Shown: in pieces, positions 54,576-63,885 of the stretch
How positions within the stretch are numbered: the first letter of the stretch is position 1
How the letters are laid out: the number at the start of each line of letters is the position of its first letter
DNA from: Flavobacterium endoglycinae
GTDB taxonomy: Bacteria; Bacteroidota; Bacteroidia; Flavobacteriales; Flavobacteriaceae
Assembly: GCF_017352115.1 (NCBI RefSeq)
Contig: NZ_CP071448.1
Coordinates: 2,317,001 to 2,381,000 of the forward strand
Direction: 5' to 3'
DNA: 64,000 nt
Program-made: the position numbers and the translations under genes
Notes under the pieces: generated by a model
Database searches by the model: none
Told to the model about the DNA's origin: nothing
Seen by the model: only the letters and a program-made list of their open reading frames with translations

Positions 54576-55751
54576 CTATTTGAAATAATAGGCGTTTGTT
54601 TGAGCAGGATTTAACCTGATGGTTTTAAAGTATTCTGATGGTGATTTTCCGGTGTGCTTTAAAAATGCTCTGAAACAGGTTGTACGTGATTTAAATCCAG
54701 AACCCCACGCCATTCCTTCGAGTGATAAATCTTTCCATTCGGGATCGTTGATTTTATCTTTAAAATATTCGATTCTTTTTAAATTGATGTAGTCTTGAAA
54801 GTGAAGACCAAATTCTGAGTTTATTAAATTAGAAAGATGATGCACAGATATTCCGGTTTCTTCAGATAAATCGCGAATGACGAAATCTTTCTTTAGAAAT
54901 AGTTTTTTTGCATTTAAAACGTAGTCTAATTTCAGCAAATACTCTTCTTTTTTCTCTACATTCAATTCGTTGATTATGGGTACATTATTTTTGGTTTCTT
55001 TTGATTTTATAACCAATGTTGCATCGCTTACAAAATCAAAAGTTTCTTCCTGATTGTAAAAAATCTGCGGTTTAAAATAAAGCCAGCCCATTGTAAAAAA
55101 TAAAACCGTCAAGATTAAAAAGTAACAGGAAAGATCATCAAACTTAACTTGACGTACCAAAAAGTGATGCACAAAAAGAGTAGAAAAAAGGAACAAAATC
55201 ATCAGGTTATAAACTTTAATCCAGTTTATTACTTTAATTCTTTCAAGCTGATTGCCTCTGAACTTTTTCAAATCATAGTTTAAGATCAACATGGTTTGAA
55301 AAAATACATAGATAAGCCAGATTGTGAGCATTAAAATCGAAAAAGGATTGTTTGTTTTTGCTGCCAGATAATTTGTAACCTCAGACTCTGCATATCTTCC
55401 TGCATACACCAAAAGTATTAGTCCAAAATAAATTACAAATGGAATAAAATGAAGCCAGTCGTATCTGCCTATTTTCTCATTTTCAGAAAGAACATTTCGC
55501 ACATACAAAAAGGAACAGGGCGCTGCCAGAAAAATAAAAGATTTTGTAATAACCAGTAAATCTGGAAAATCTTTAAAAATGTTTGCCGACAGATAAAAAT
55601 TATAGACACTCACCAAAGCGAGGCTTAGTAAGAACATGCCTAGATAGAAACTTTTAGAATAGTTTTTTCTGGAAAAGAGAACTCTAAACGAAGTTGCCAA
55701 ACCTGCAAATGTTGCTATAAAAAAGAAAAGTGAAAGTAATATATCGATCAT
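54576..55751 (-). CDS. Membrane-bound AraC-type regulator (7TM-HTH)
   Basis: A 391-aa protein with about seven N-terminal transmembrane helices (residues 1-235) fused to a C-terminal AraC HTH domain (about 285-380; LFLKKDFVIRDLSEETGISV, later SLEGMAWGSGFKSRTTCFRA). This architecture is common in Bacteroidota and suggests a membrane-sensed signal acting directly on transcription. Its position among outer-membrane and sulfatase genes makes it the leading candidate for regulator of the cluster. Confidence 0.9.
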   Translation of the reverse strand: MIDILLSLFFFIATFAGLATSFRVLFSRKNYSKSFYLGMFLLSLALVSVYNFYLSANIFKDFPDLLVITKSFIFLAAPCSFLYVRNVLSENEKIGRYDWLHFIPFVIYFGLILLVYAGRYAESEVTNYLAAKTNNPFSILMLTIWLIYVFFQTMLILNYDLKKFRGNQLERIKVINWIKVYNLMILFLFSTLFVHHFLVRQVKFDDLSCYFLILTVLFFTMGWLYFKPQIFYNQEETFDFVSDATLVIKSKETKNNVPIINELNVEKKEEYLLKLDYVLNAKKLFLKKDFVIRDLSEETGISVHHLSNLINSEFGLHFQDYINLKRIEYFKDKINDPEWKDLSLEGMAWGSGFKSRTTCFRAFLKHTGKSPSEYFKTIRLNPAQTNAYYFK

Positions 55752-55886
55752 ATTTTTAAGGTTAATTGTTTGTTGTATTTCTTAAAAAGAATCTTCGAAA
55801 GGGGAGACTTTCAATTTTAAATAAATGTGCCTTTTTAATGGCTGATTAGACCAGGCACATTTATTTATTTTTAGATTATTTAGGGG

Positions 55887-56465
55887 CTATTTTTTCACCG
55901 TTCCGGGAGGAAAATCGGCTAAAATTTTCTTGATCGAGCTGTTTATGAACTCTTCGGGATTATCGGGTTTACTGTCTATTTCGGCATTTCCTATTCCCTG
56001 CCAAACCAATTTTTGTGTTTTTGCAGATACAACATCGATTACCAATGAGCCGTCAAGATAGTTATAGGTATTGAATGTGGTATTGGCACTTCCCATCATG
56101 GCACCTCCGCCCCAATATCCGTAAGGTCTGTACATACCGCCATATCCATAAAAATCGGTATTGGCGCTAACTGAAGTTCTGTTTTTTAAAATCGAAACAG
56201 CATTTACTTTTAAATCAGGGTTTGAAGATTCTGTGAAACCTTTTGCCAGCATTTCGTTTCGAATCGCTTTGGTAACACGATCTACATTTAATTGATTTAC
56301 CTGACCTTCCTGTGCTCTTAAATCGTAAACAGCAAAAGTTTTATATTCGCTGAAATTGGCAGAATGGTCATAATCTGAAGTTACTTTTACTGTTGGGGAA
56401 CAGCTGTAAACTAATCCCAATAGTACCATTGGAATAATGCGAAGACTTGTTCTTTTAATATTCAT
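55887..56465 (-). CDS. DUF4136 lipoprotein
   Basis: A 192-aa lipoprotein (LGLVYSCSPTVKV, Cys near residue 23) of the DUF4136 family. Diagnostic features are HSANFSEYKTFAVYDLRA, AIRNEMLAKGFTESSNPDLK and LVWQGIGNAEIDSKPDNPEE. Members sit in the outer membrane or periplasm and are of unknown function. A glycine/tyrosine-rich loop (YGYGGMYRPYGYWGG) lies in the middle. Confidence 0.88.
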   Translation of the reverse strand: MNIKRTSLRIIPMVLLGLVYSCSPTVKVTSDYDHSANFSEYKTFAVYDLRAQEGQVNQLNVDRVTKAIRNEMLAKGFTESSNPDLKVNAVSILKNRTSVSANTDFYGYGGMYRPYGYWGGGAMMGSANTTFNTYNYLDGSLVIDVVSAKTQKLVWQGIGNAEIDSKPDNPEEFINSSIKKILADFPPGTVKK

Positions 56466-56833
56466 CTTATAGAATTTAAATTAATGATTAATTACTTAAC
56501 TCGGAAATATAATTCTGAAAAATCTTGAATGAATGAAAAAGGGAAGAAACGTGTTAATTTAACACAAACAACTAATTAACAGGCTTTTAGCAGACACTCA
56601 AAGATAATCATTTTATTTAATCAACATAATAAATTGCAAAAAATTCTTACTTTATAAATTAAAACATACTTGTTTTGTACTACAACCTGCTTTTCCTGTC
56701 AGTTTTATATAGGGGCTACTTATAGGTTTTGTCGCAAATTTTATTATTTCTAAACGCTAAATAGTTTTCTCTTCAAGCTTTTGGAAGATTCACCATTAGA
56801 GCTTTTACAGCATATTATCACCATTAAAAGCTG
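56466..56833. other. Gene-free stretch in the sulfatase cluster
   Basis: A 368-bp AT-rich gap upstream of the DUF4136 gene and after the DUF2252 gene. The only structure is an 8-bp inverted repeat AGCTTTTA (56800-56807) / TAAAAGCT (56825-56832) directly after the leftward DUF2252 stop, possibly a weak terminator. I see no clear -7 box and no small gene. Confidence 0.4.
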
Positions 56834-58234
56834 TTAGATTTCTGTCGCGATAGGTAGTCGTCCTTGTTTGATGGCTTCTAGCATTTTATGATAATCTTGT
56901 TCATTTTGATCAGCATATAAAACCGAGAATTCTGAAACTGCTTCAGCAAATTTATTGGTGTCGCCTATGTAACCCGATATAATAGACGGATCTCCTGATC
57001 GTGCATGTGCTCTTGAAAGCGCCCATCCGCAGGCTTTTGCATAATCTGCCATATTTTTGGGTTTCATAATTTCAAGAACTGGTTTCACTTTTGCATCGCG
57101 AAGCTGACGGATATAAAAAAACCGGTTTTTATCATCGTTTGTCCATCCTAAAAAAAGGTCTGAAGCAGACTGCATGAGTTTTTGTCCCATAACAATTCTT
57201 TCACCCTGATGATGGTATTTTGACTGGGTTTTTACATACGGCTCCAAAACGCTTTTTCTCGCTTCTTTAAATTGCAAAAAGATAGGTTCTCCAGTAGCAG
57301 ACATGAGTAAACTAATGCCACAAACGGTTCCAACACTTCCTACACCTACCACTTTTACGGCTACATCATTGAGCGAATATCGGCTCAACAAAATCTGTTT
57401 ATCATCTGAAAGTGATTCGATATAGCGTTTATGAACTATTTCTGCATCTTTTAAAATCTGTCTTCCTTCACTTTCTGCTGGGTGAAATATTAAAGGAGGA
57501 TCGTCTTTAATTCTGGCTCTGTCTCCATCTTGATACGTCATTTTTGCAAATTCTTTTTCATGCGCTGTATATTCGGCTGCTTTTTTTATTCGTTTCTGAT
57601 GAAATTCTTTGATTTCCTTGTCATGGCCTAAGTCAATTAATTCTGCCAGATCAATATCTGCATACCATATTTGCAGCGCCGATAATTTACTGTATTCCTG
57701 CATATGTCTTTTATAACTGTCGACAACATGCCAAGCGAGTTCTTTACAGATTTTGTTTGAGAATTTCCGCCATCGCCCTGCAACTACAAAACTGGCCGCT
57801 AATCTTTTTACATCCCATTCCCACGGTCCAGGAAAAGTTTCATCAAAATCGTTAATATCAAAAACCAGTTTGCGCTCGGGAGTTGCAAATCCTCCAAAAT
57901 TCATTAAATGACAATCTCCGCAAAGCTGAAGATTAATTCCAGAAATTGGCGTATGTACCAGATCTGCCGCCATTATTGCCGCTGCACCTCTATAAAAGGT
58001 AAATGGTGATTCCATCATTCGGCTGTAACGTATAGGCAATAAATTTTCTACTCTCCCTACGCTGGTTTCAATTAAAATATCTACCGGATCTTTTCTATTT
58101 TTAAAAGAACGCCATTCTTTATGTGATTCCAAAGGCGTTTCTTTTCTTATTAAAGCCCCTTTGGCATAACGTTCCGCTTTTGATATTGCGGGATCAAATA
58201 TATGTTCTGTGGTTTCTTTAATTTTGTCAGCCAT
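56834..58234 (-). CDS. DUF2252 family protein
   Basis: A 466-aa cytoplasmic protein of the DUF2252 family. Signature blocks are SPFTFYRGAAAIMAADLVHT, LCGDCHLMNFGGFATPERKL, FDINDFDETFPGPWEWDVKR and GVGSVGTVCGISLLM. The fold is probably kinase-like (aminoglycoside phosphotransferase-like), with GDCHLMNFG as catalytic loop (HxxN) and DINDFDE as metal motif, but the substrate is unknown. ATG 58234 (MADKIKETTE) is chosen over an in-frame TTG at 58249. It lies 47 bp downstream of the porin-like gene. Confidence 0.92.
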   Translation of the reverse strand: MADKIKETTEHIFDPAISKAERYAKGALIRKETPLESHKEWRSFKNRKDPVDILIETSVGRVENLLPIRYSRMMESPFTFYRGAAAIMAADLVHTPISGINLQLCGDCHLMNFGGFATPERKLVFDINDFDETFPGPWEWDVKRLAASFVVAGRWRKFSNKICKELAWHVVDSYKRHMQEYSKLSALQIWYADIDLAELIDLGHDKEIKEFHQKRIKKAAEYTAHEKEFAKMTYQDGDRARIKDDPPLIFHPAESEGRQILKDAEIVHKRYIESLSDDKQILLSRYSLNDVAVKVVGVGSVGTVCGISLLMSATGEPIFLQFKEARKSVLEPYVKTQSKYHHQGERIVMGQKLMQSASDLFLGWTNDDKNRFFYIRQLRDAKVKPVLEIMKPKNMADYAKACGWALSRAHARSGDPSIISGYIGDTNKFAEAVSEFSVLYADQNEQDYHKMLEAIKQGRLPIATEI

Positions 58235-58281
58235 AACTACAGTATTCAAGCATGAAAGAAACTTTTTTATCTAAACTTGCT

Positions 58282-59109
58282 TTACGATTCTGGAAAAACA
58301 AAAGCAACTATCGCTCTTAATCCCCAATCTGGTTTTATGCTTTGCGGGCCTGCAACTGGAATTAAAGGCTGCACTGAAAACTGAACTACTTGATTTCCCA
58401 ATTTTGTAATTCCTCCAATAGACGGATTTAAGGAAATTAAAGTGGTCTTTCCTTCCCAGTTCTGGGTAATCTCTGCATTTAATCCTAAACTTGCTCCGCT
58501 TTTATAACTGTGCGAAAGGAATATCTGGGTATAAAATTGATTGAAATCAGCACGATCTTCATTTCCGGCAACTGACCAAATCTGATTGGCAATAAATCCC
58601 ACTGAAAGTCCTTTAGACTGATGCATAATTAAGGCGCTGGGACCTACACCAAATTTCTCTGTTCCTAATAATTTCTCTGTTGCGGTTGGAACCAAAAATG
58701 CTGGTCCAATTCCGTAAATCAGTTTTTTACTCTTAGGAGCAAAAAAAGCGGTTACTGTGGCATCACTTAAACCAAATTCATGTGTATTCAAGCCCGTAAT
58801 ATTTCTTTGATCGATTACAGGAATTACATATCGGGTAATTAAATTCAAATTGTCTGTTAATTTAAAAGGAATTACCGGCTGTACGTTTATGGTATATTTG
58901 ACACCATTGTAAGGACCAATTCCATAATTTAAATTATTCTGAAGTGGTAAACTGATTAAGCTTGCCACTGGATTTGCCAATTTATCGGCCAGTTCCTGTG
59001 CGCTTGCACTTGGTTTAGCTTCATCTTGTGCGTACGCATAAAAAGTTAAAATGAAACAGAAAATGCCAAACCAGAATGTGATAATATTATAAGACCTTAT
59101 ACTTTTCAT
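58282..59109 (-). CDS. Outer-membrane porin-like protein (often labelled neuromedin U), 275 aa
   Basis: A signal peptide (FGIFCFILTFYAYAQ) is followed by QELADKLANPVASLISLPLQ, NNLNYGIGPYNGVKYTINVQ and PVIPFKLTDNLNLITRYVIP. This conserved beginning belongs to barrel proteins misnamed neuromedin U in databases, which belong with MetA/SphA-type transport barrels. The protein ends GLRAIVAFVFPES. A GTTTC palindrome lies about 40 bp upstream of its ATG. It probably carries a substrate or product across the outer membrane. Confidence 0.78.
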   Translation of the reverse strand: MKSIRSYNIITFWFGIFCFILTFYAYAQDEAKPSASAQELADKLANPVASLISLPLQNNLNYGIGPYNGVKYTINVQPVIPFKLTDNLNLITRYVIPVIDQRNITGLNTHEFGLSDATVTAFFAPKSKKLIYGIGPAFLVPTATEKLLGTEKFGVGPSALIMHQSKGLSVGFIANQIWSVAGNEDRADFNQFYTQIFLSHSYKSGASLGLNAEITQNWEGKTTLISLNPSIGGITKLGNQVVQFSVQPLIPVAGPQSIKPDWGLRAIVAFVFPES

Positions 59110-59145
59110 ATTTTCAGAATTTTATAGATTTTTCATTCTAAAATC

Positions 59146-59180
59146 AAAATGAAACAACTTAAACAATTAAAGTTGTTTCA
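59146..59180. promoter_or_regulatory. GAAACAA palindrome between HAD and porin-like genes
   Basis: GAAACAACTT (59151-59160) pairs perfectly with AAGTTGTTTC (59170-59179) around a 9-nt loop; the left side extends to AAAATGAAACAA. The motif resembles the operators upstream of the sulfatase (62065-62342). It could be an operator for the porin-like gene, a terminator for the HAD gene, or both. Confidence 0.55.
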
Positions 59181-59202
59181 CTTCAATTCTAACTAACTCA
59201 AT

Positions 59203-60219
59203 CTAATGGTCTGGAAAAATTTTCTTCCAGTCTTTTTTCATATCTACCACATGCCATTTGTTTTTAGCTGCGGCATTTAAGGAAGCATTGTCTTTTTCCT
59301 GATAACTGTATTCTCTAATAGAGTCATTATGGTTTACAAGCAATTGAAATGAGGGATATTTATTTCCCTGCGAATATTGCAGCATAGCTATATCACCCGC
59401 TCCGCCTTCATTACCGCAGGCGAAAACAGGTCTTTGCCCTATGTGAAGCTGTATGCTTACTGGTTTTCCTTCTTTATCATTAAAATAATTTAGAGCCGGT
59501 TCTCTAATAATAGTGTTTGCGGTTCCATCATATTTATATTTAAAAGAAGTTCCTATTACTTGGCTCTTTGGTATTCCATAAAAATCTGCCGATGCAGCAC
59601 GAACTAGTTCAATTGTTCCTCCCGTTACAATAAAGGTTTTAAACCCGTTGGCACGCAGATAATTCAAGAGTTCTAATTGAGGCTGATACCGTATTTGTTT
59701 CAACGGAATATTTTTAGTGGGATATTTAGCACTGGCAATAAATTCTTTTGCACTGGTTTCAAACTCATCTTCGGTCATTCCGGTATGGGTTGCTGCCACT
59801 AATTCTATGAGCGCTTTTTCGCCTCCTTTTTCAAAAAATGATTTATCTTTTTCGATAACTGCTTTAAAAGGCTGTTTTTTTGCCAGCTCTGGTTTTGCTT
59901 CTACCATTTGTTTCACTCTGTAAAAAGCAAAAAGTTCTTGTACATACGGTTTTTCGGCCCATAGTGTGCCATCGTTGTCAAATGTGGCAATTCTGTCTTC
60001 TATAGGAATAAAATCGGGACTTCCTTTTTTGGTTACTTTCTCTACGTAGCCGATAATGTCATTCTTTAGAGTTCCATTATTCCAACTTGGCAAAGGATCT
60101 CCAATTATAGTAGATTCAGAGGTTTTGCTATCTGATGATGGAGCAATTAGGGTATCTGATTTTTTACATGACAAAAACACGGATAACGTAATGAACAAAA
60201 AAAATATTTTTCTAGACAT
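59203..60219 (-). CDS. HAD-family phosphatase lipoprotein
   Basis: A 338-aa haloacid-dehalogenase-type hydrolase (phosphoserine-phosphatase-like) with a lipoprotein signal (FFLFITLSVFLSCKKSD). Motif I is FDNDGTLWAEKP (DxD), motif II is the Thr of FIVTGGTIELV and motif III/IV is GNEGGAGDIAML. The periplasmic location is unusual for HAD enzymes but typical of this acid-phosphatase-like group, found beside sulfatases and DUF2252 genes. ATG 60219 (MSRKIFFLF) is preferred to an upstream in-frame codon at 60246. It is 62 bp downstream of the sulfatase. Confidence 0.87.
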   Translation of the reverse strand: MSRKIFFLFITLSVFLSCKKSDTLIAPSSDSKTSESTIIGDPLPSWNNGTLKNDIIGYVEKVTKKGSPDFIPIEDRIATFDNDGTLWAEKPYVQELFAFYRVKQMVEAKPELAKKQPFKAVIEKDKSFFEKGGEKALIELVAATHTGMTEDEFETSAKEFIASAKYPTKNIPLKQIRYQPQLELLNYLRANGFKTFIVTGGTIELVRAASADFYGIPKSQVIGTSFKYKYDGTANTIIREPALNYFNDKEGKPVSIQLHIGQRPVFACGNEGGAGDIAMLQYSQGNKYPSFQLLVNHNDSIREYSYQEKDNASLNAAAKNKWHVVDMKKDWKKIFPDH

Positions 60220-60281
60220 ATCATTTTGTTTATCCAAAAGATTCAAGCTTTTAACGCCTGAATCTTTTAGTGATTCTCATT

Positions 60282-61958
60282 CTATTTTTTCTTTTTTGAA
60301 GCTGTTTCTTCTTCTTTTATTTTAGGAAGAATATTTTTCTCAACGTATTGTTGTGTTTTAATACCTTGTAATGTTTGATTCAAAATAGTAGTAGGATTAA
60401 AACTTGGCGGGAATGAACGTGGAGGATATTCCTTAAATGATTCTGCAAAAACAAATACTTCGTTCATGGCACCGTATACAGCTCCTACGTGGTTAATAAT
60501 ATAATCCCAGTAGGTATTTGAAGTGATATCGGCTCTTTCGTATGGATCTTGATAAAGGTTAAATATTTTCTGCATACGAAGTTCTGTGAATGGCTCTGCC
60601 CAAACTCCCATAGTTCCTGCCAAACGTTGTTCTGCAAAAACATATTTATAATCACCTTGACGTAAACCAACTAATAAACCGTCATCATCAGAGTAGAAAA
60701 ATTTATCTCTGTGGCTTTTTCCTCCTTTTAATAAATCTGTTTGGTCAAATCCATCCAAATGTACTTTATAGGTTTTTCCGTTTGCATTATATCCTTTCAA
60801 AAGCTCTTTAGTAATATTTGGATCTCCTGCAATGGAAGCAAAAGTTGGAATCCAGTCATTATGGCTCATTAATTCTGTTGTTACAGTTCCAGGTTTGATG
60901 TTGCCTGGCCAGCGTACAATACATGGCACACGAAAAGCACCTTCCCAGTTTGTATTTTTTTCTGAACGGAATGAAGTCATAGCACCATCAGGCCATGTAT
61001 TCATATGAGGACCATTATCTGTTGAATACACTACAATGGTATTTTCAGCAATTCCTAAATCGTCTAATGCTTTTAGAATACTTCCAATCGTTTCGTCGTG
61101 CTCGATCATACCATCAATGTATTCACTGTCACCGTGTGTATATCTTCCTCTATGTTCTGCTCTAACGTGTGTACGAAGGTGCATACGGGTTGCATTAAAC
61201 CAGCAGAAAAAGGGTTTACCAGCTGCATTTTGTCTTTTAATAAAATCAATAGCTGCTGCAGATGTTTCATCATCAACTGTTTCCATTCTTTTTTTAGTAA
61301 GAGCTCCAGTATCTTCAATTTTTTGTTTTCCGATTTTTCCAAAGCGAGGATCAACCGTTGGATCATCTACATTGGTAGCGGTACATTTTAAAACTCCTCT
61401 TGGACCATATTTTTTCAAATATTCTGGATCTTTAGGATAATCCGGCAATTCTGGTTCTTCTTCAGCATTTAAGTGGTATAGATTTCCAAAAAATTCATCG
61501 AAACCATTTACAGTCGGCAGACTTTCGTTTCGGTCACCCACGTGGTTTTTACCAAATTGTCCTGTTGCATATCCTAAGCTTTTCATGATTCCTCCTATAG
61601 AAGGATCTAACTGGCTCATACCCATAGGTGCGCCTGGGAAACCTACTTTTGTAAGACCTGTACGAATACCATGTTGTCCTGTTAGGAATGCAGCACGTCC
61701 GGCAGTACAGCTTTGTTCACCATAATAATGTAAAAATCGAAGTCCTTCATTGGCTAAACGATCAATATTTGGAGTGGTATAGCCCATCAATCCATCGCTA
61801 TAGGCACTTATATTTGTAATTCCAATATCATCACCCCAAAGTACCAGGATATTTGGCTGTTTTTTACTTTGCGCTGAAATTGATAAAGATGTAAAGCATA
61901 ATAATGCTAAAACTATAATCGCATTATTAAATCCGCATTTTAAGTTGATGTGTTTCAT
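60282..61958 (-). CDS. Secreted arylsulfatase-type sulfatase (family S1)
   Basis: A 558-aa alkaline-phosphatase-superfamily sulfatase cleaving sulfate esters in the periplasm. The modification motif is C84-T-A-G-R (EQSCTAGRAAFLTGQHG), where Cys is converted to formylglycine by a maturase not in this window. Metal ligands include DD in LWGDDIGITN and DNGPH (VYSTDNGPHMNTW). Signal peptide at residues 1-30. Segments such as GRYTHGDSEYIDGMIEHDET and TNWEGAFRVPCIVRWPG are typical. It is the first gene of the leftward cluster and lies below the palindrome array. Confidence 0.94.
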   Translation of the reverse strand: MKHINLKCGFNNAIIVLALLCFTSLSISAQSKKQPNILVLWGDDIGITNISAYSDGLMGYTTPNIDRLANEGLRFLHYYGEQSCTAGRAAFLTGQHGIRTGLTKVGFPGAPMGMSQLDPSIGGIMKSLGYATGQFGKNHVGDRNESLPTVNGFDEFFGNLYHLNAEEEPELPDYPKDPEYLKKYGPRGVLKCTATNVDDPTVDPRFGKIGKQKIEDTGALTKKRMETVDDETSAAAIDFIKRQNAAGKPFFCWFNATRMHLRTHVRAEHRGRYTHGDSEYIDGMIEHDETIGSILKALDDLGIAENTIVVYSTDNGPHMNTWPDGAMTSFRSEKNTNWEGAFRVPCIVRWPGNIKPGTVTTELMSHNDWIPTFASIAGDPNITKELLKGYNANGKTYKVHLDGFDQTDLLKGGKSHRDKFFYSDDDGLLVGLRQGDYKYVFAEQRLAGTMGVWAEPFTELRMQKIFNLYQDPYERADITSNTYWDYIINHVGAVYGAMNEVFVFAESFKEYPPRSFPPSFNPTTILNQTLQGIKTQQYVEKNILPKIKEEETASKKKK

Positions 61959-62446
61959 GATAAAAAAATTGGTTAATAATTCCTGTTATATGTGAGGGTA
62001 AGTTTCAAACAAAAAATAGGAGAACGAATAAATTCTAAAACCAGTTTTAAAGTCTTAAAATCATTGTTTCATTTTTATTATTATATTTTAATTGGCAAGA
62101 AAACTTCTTTAACTTTTTTTTAAGCTTCTCAAAATTAACTAATTAATAAGCGAACTATAGTGTTTAGGTGGGATGACATTGTTTCATTTTATAAAATGAA
62201 ACAACAAAAATTTAGAATCTGAAACAAAATGTTTCATTTTCAAAAATGAAACATCTATACAAGACCTCTAAAACCAATTTTAAGTCGAATTGGATTTTTA
62301 AGAAATGTGATTTTTGGTTAGAAAAATTTCTAAAATGAAACATGAGAATCATTTAACTTATTTAATGAGGAGATTCTTCGTTAATAATAAACATAAAAAA
62401 AGCCATTTACTTTCGTAAATGGCTTTTTCAAAATTATTATAAATTA
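61959..62446. promoter_or_regulatory. Sulfatase control region with TGTTTCATTTT palindromes
   Basis: The 488-bp gap holds no gene but repeated operators. A 24-bp perfect palindrome (62180-62203, half TGTTTCATTTTA) and a near-perfect second one (62230-62253) are 50 bp apart. Half sites lie at 62065-62076, 62220-62226 (TGAAACA) and 62332-62342 (AAAATGAAACA). The two palindromes start exactly 50 bp apart, about five helix turns. This suggests cooperative binding by a dimeric regulator controlling the sulfatase cluster. The terminator of pyk is at the far end. Confidence 0.7.
62397..62428 (-). terminator. Terminator of the pyruvate kinase gene
   Basis: Perfect 14-bp stem AAAAAGCCATTTAC / GTAAATGGCTTTTT with a 4-nt loop, 18 bp beyond the leftward pyk stop. 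Confidence 0.92.
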
Positions 62447-63880
62447 TTATTCAATCTCAGATACTCTCATGGTGTTTACCATTCCTCTATCTTTAATAGG
62501 CATTGCTGCAAGGTTAATTAAGTAATCTCCTTTTGTTACATATCCTTTTTCAACAGCAATTTTATTTACATCAGTTACTGTATCATCTGTACTTTCTTCA
62601 TTATCATAGTAGAATGATTTAACTCCCCATAAAAGGTTTAATTGAGTTAAGATTCTTTTGTTTGAAGTAAATACTAAAATGTGTGCTGTTGAAGGACGCC
62701 AAGCTGAAATTTGGAAAGCAGTGTAACCACTGTTTGTTAAAGTACAAATAGCTTTAGCTTCGATTTCATTAGCTAATAAAGCCGCTTGGTGGCAAACTGT
62801 TTTAGTAACGAAACGTTTTGTTTTAATTTGTGGTGTATTTTGTGGCACTTGGATTAACGGAGAGTTTTCTACCGCTTCGCAAATTTGTGCCATTCTTTGA
62901 ATTACTTGTACCGGATAGTTTCCTGTTGCAGTTTCTCCAGATAACATTACAGCATCTGCACCGTCCATTACTGAGTTAGCAACGTCATTTACTTCTGCTC
63001 TTGTTGGAGTTAAGCTTGTAATCATTGTTTCCATCATTTGAGTGGCAACAATTACTGGAATTCTCGCGGTTTTTGCTCTACGGATTAAGTCTTTTTGCAC
63101 CAATGGTACTTCATGAGCAGGAAGCTCAACACCAAGATCTCCACGAGCAACCATTAAACCATCGCAATATGCTACAATTTTATCCATGTTCTCTAGAGCT
63201 TCTGGCATTTCAATTTTAGCAACGATTGGAATTTTAACTTCTGAATGTTTCGCGATTAATTCTTGTAAATCTTGTAAATCGCGTGGCGTTTTTACGAATG
63301 AAAGTGCGATCCAGTCTACTTTTTGTTCGATTGCAAAAATCGCATCAGCAATATCTTTTTCAGTTAAAGCTGGTAAAGAGATTTTAGTGTTTGGAAGATT
63401 AACTCCTTTTTTAGATTTTAATTCTCCTCCTTGAATAACTTTAGCAACAACCTCTGATTTTTTATCTGTTGAAACTATTTCGAAAATAAGTTTACCATCA
63501 TCAAGCAAGATACGCTCTCCTTCATTTACATCATTCGGGAAATTTTGATATTTCATGAATACTCTTTGAGATGTTCCAATAATATCTTCTGCAGTTGTAA
63601 ACGTAATTAAGTCTCCATCGTGAACTACAGTTCCTTCTTCCATTACACCAACTCTAAGTTTTGGTCCCTGCAAATCTCCAAGAATTGCTGTAGTGTAACC
63701 AAACTCTTCATTTAGGCCTCTAATAATGTTGATTTTTTCTTTTACACCTTCGTAATCTGCATGCGAAAAATTGATTCTAAATACATTAACCCCTGCATCG
63801 ATCATATCCTTGATAATCTCTCTTGTACTACATGCAGGCCCAAGTGTAGCAACAATTTTGGTTTTCTTACTTGTTAACAT
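62447..63880 (-). CDS. pyk: Pyruvate kinase
   Basis: A 477-aa glycolytic enzyme that converts phosphoenolpyruvate and ADP to pyruvate and ATP. Hallmarks are TKIVATLGPACSTREIIKDM at the N-terminus, RINFSHADYEG, the catalytic Lys segment IPIVAKIEMPEALENMD, MVARGDLGVELP and ATQMMETMITSLTPTRAEVN with DGADAVMLSGETATGNYP. The C-terminal domain is complete. It starts 5 bp after the stop of the gene upstream, so the two form an operon. Confidence 0.98.
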   Translation of the reverse strand: MLTSKKTKIVATLGPACSTREIIKDMIDAGVNVFRINFSHADYEGVKEKINIIRGLNEEFGYTTAILGDLQGPKLRVGVMEEGTVVHDGDLITFTTAEDIIGTSQRVFMKYQNFPNDVNEGERILLDDGKLIFEIVSTDKKSEVVAKVIQGGELKSKKGVNLPNTKISLPALTEKDIADAIFAIEQKVDWIALSFVKTPRDLQDLQELIAKHSEVKIPIVAKIEMPEALENMDKIVAYCDGLMVARGDLGVELPAHEVPLVQKDLIRRAKTARIPVIVATQMMETMITSLTPTRAEVNDVANSVMDGADAVMLSGETATGNYPVQVIQRMAQICEAVENSPLIQVPQNTPQIKTKRFVTKTVCHQAALLANEIEAKAICTLTNSGYTAFQISAWRPSTAHILVFTSNKRILTQLNLLWGVKSFYYDNEESTDDTVTDVNKIAVEKGYVTKGDYLINLAAMPIKDRGMVNTMRVSEIE

Positions 63881-63885
63881 TTTTT

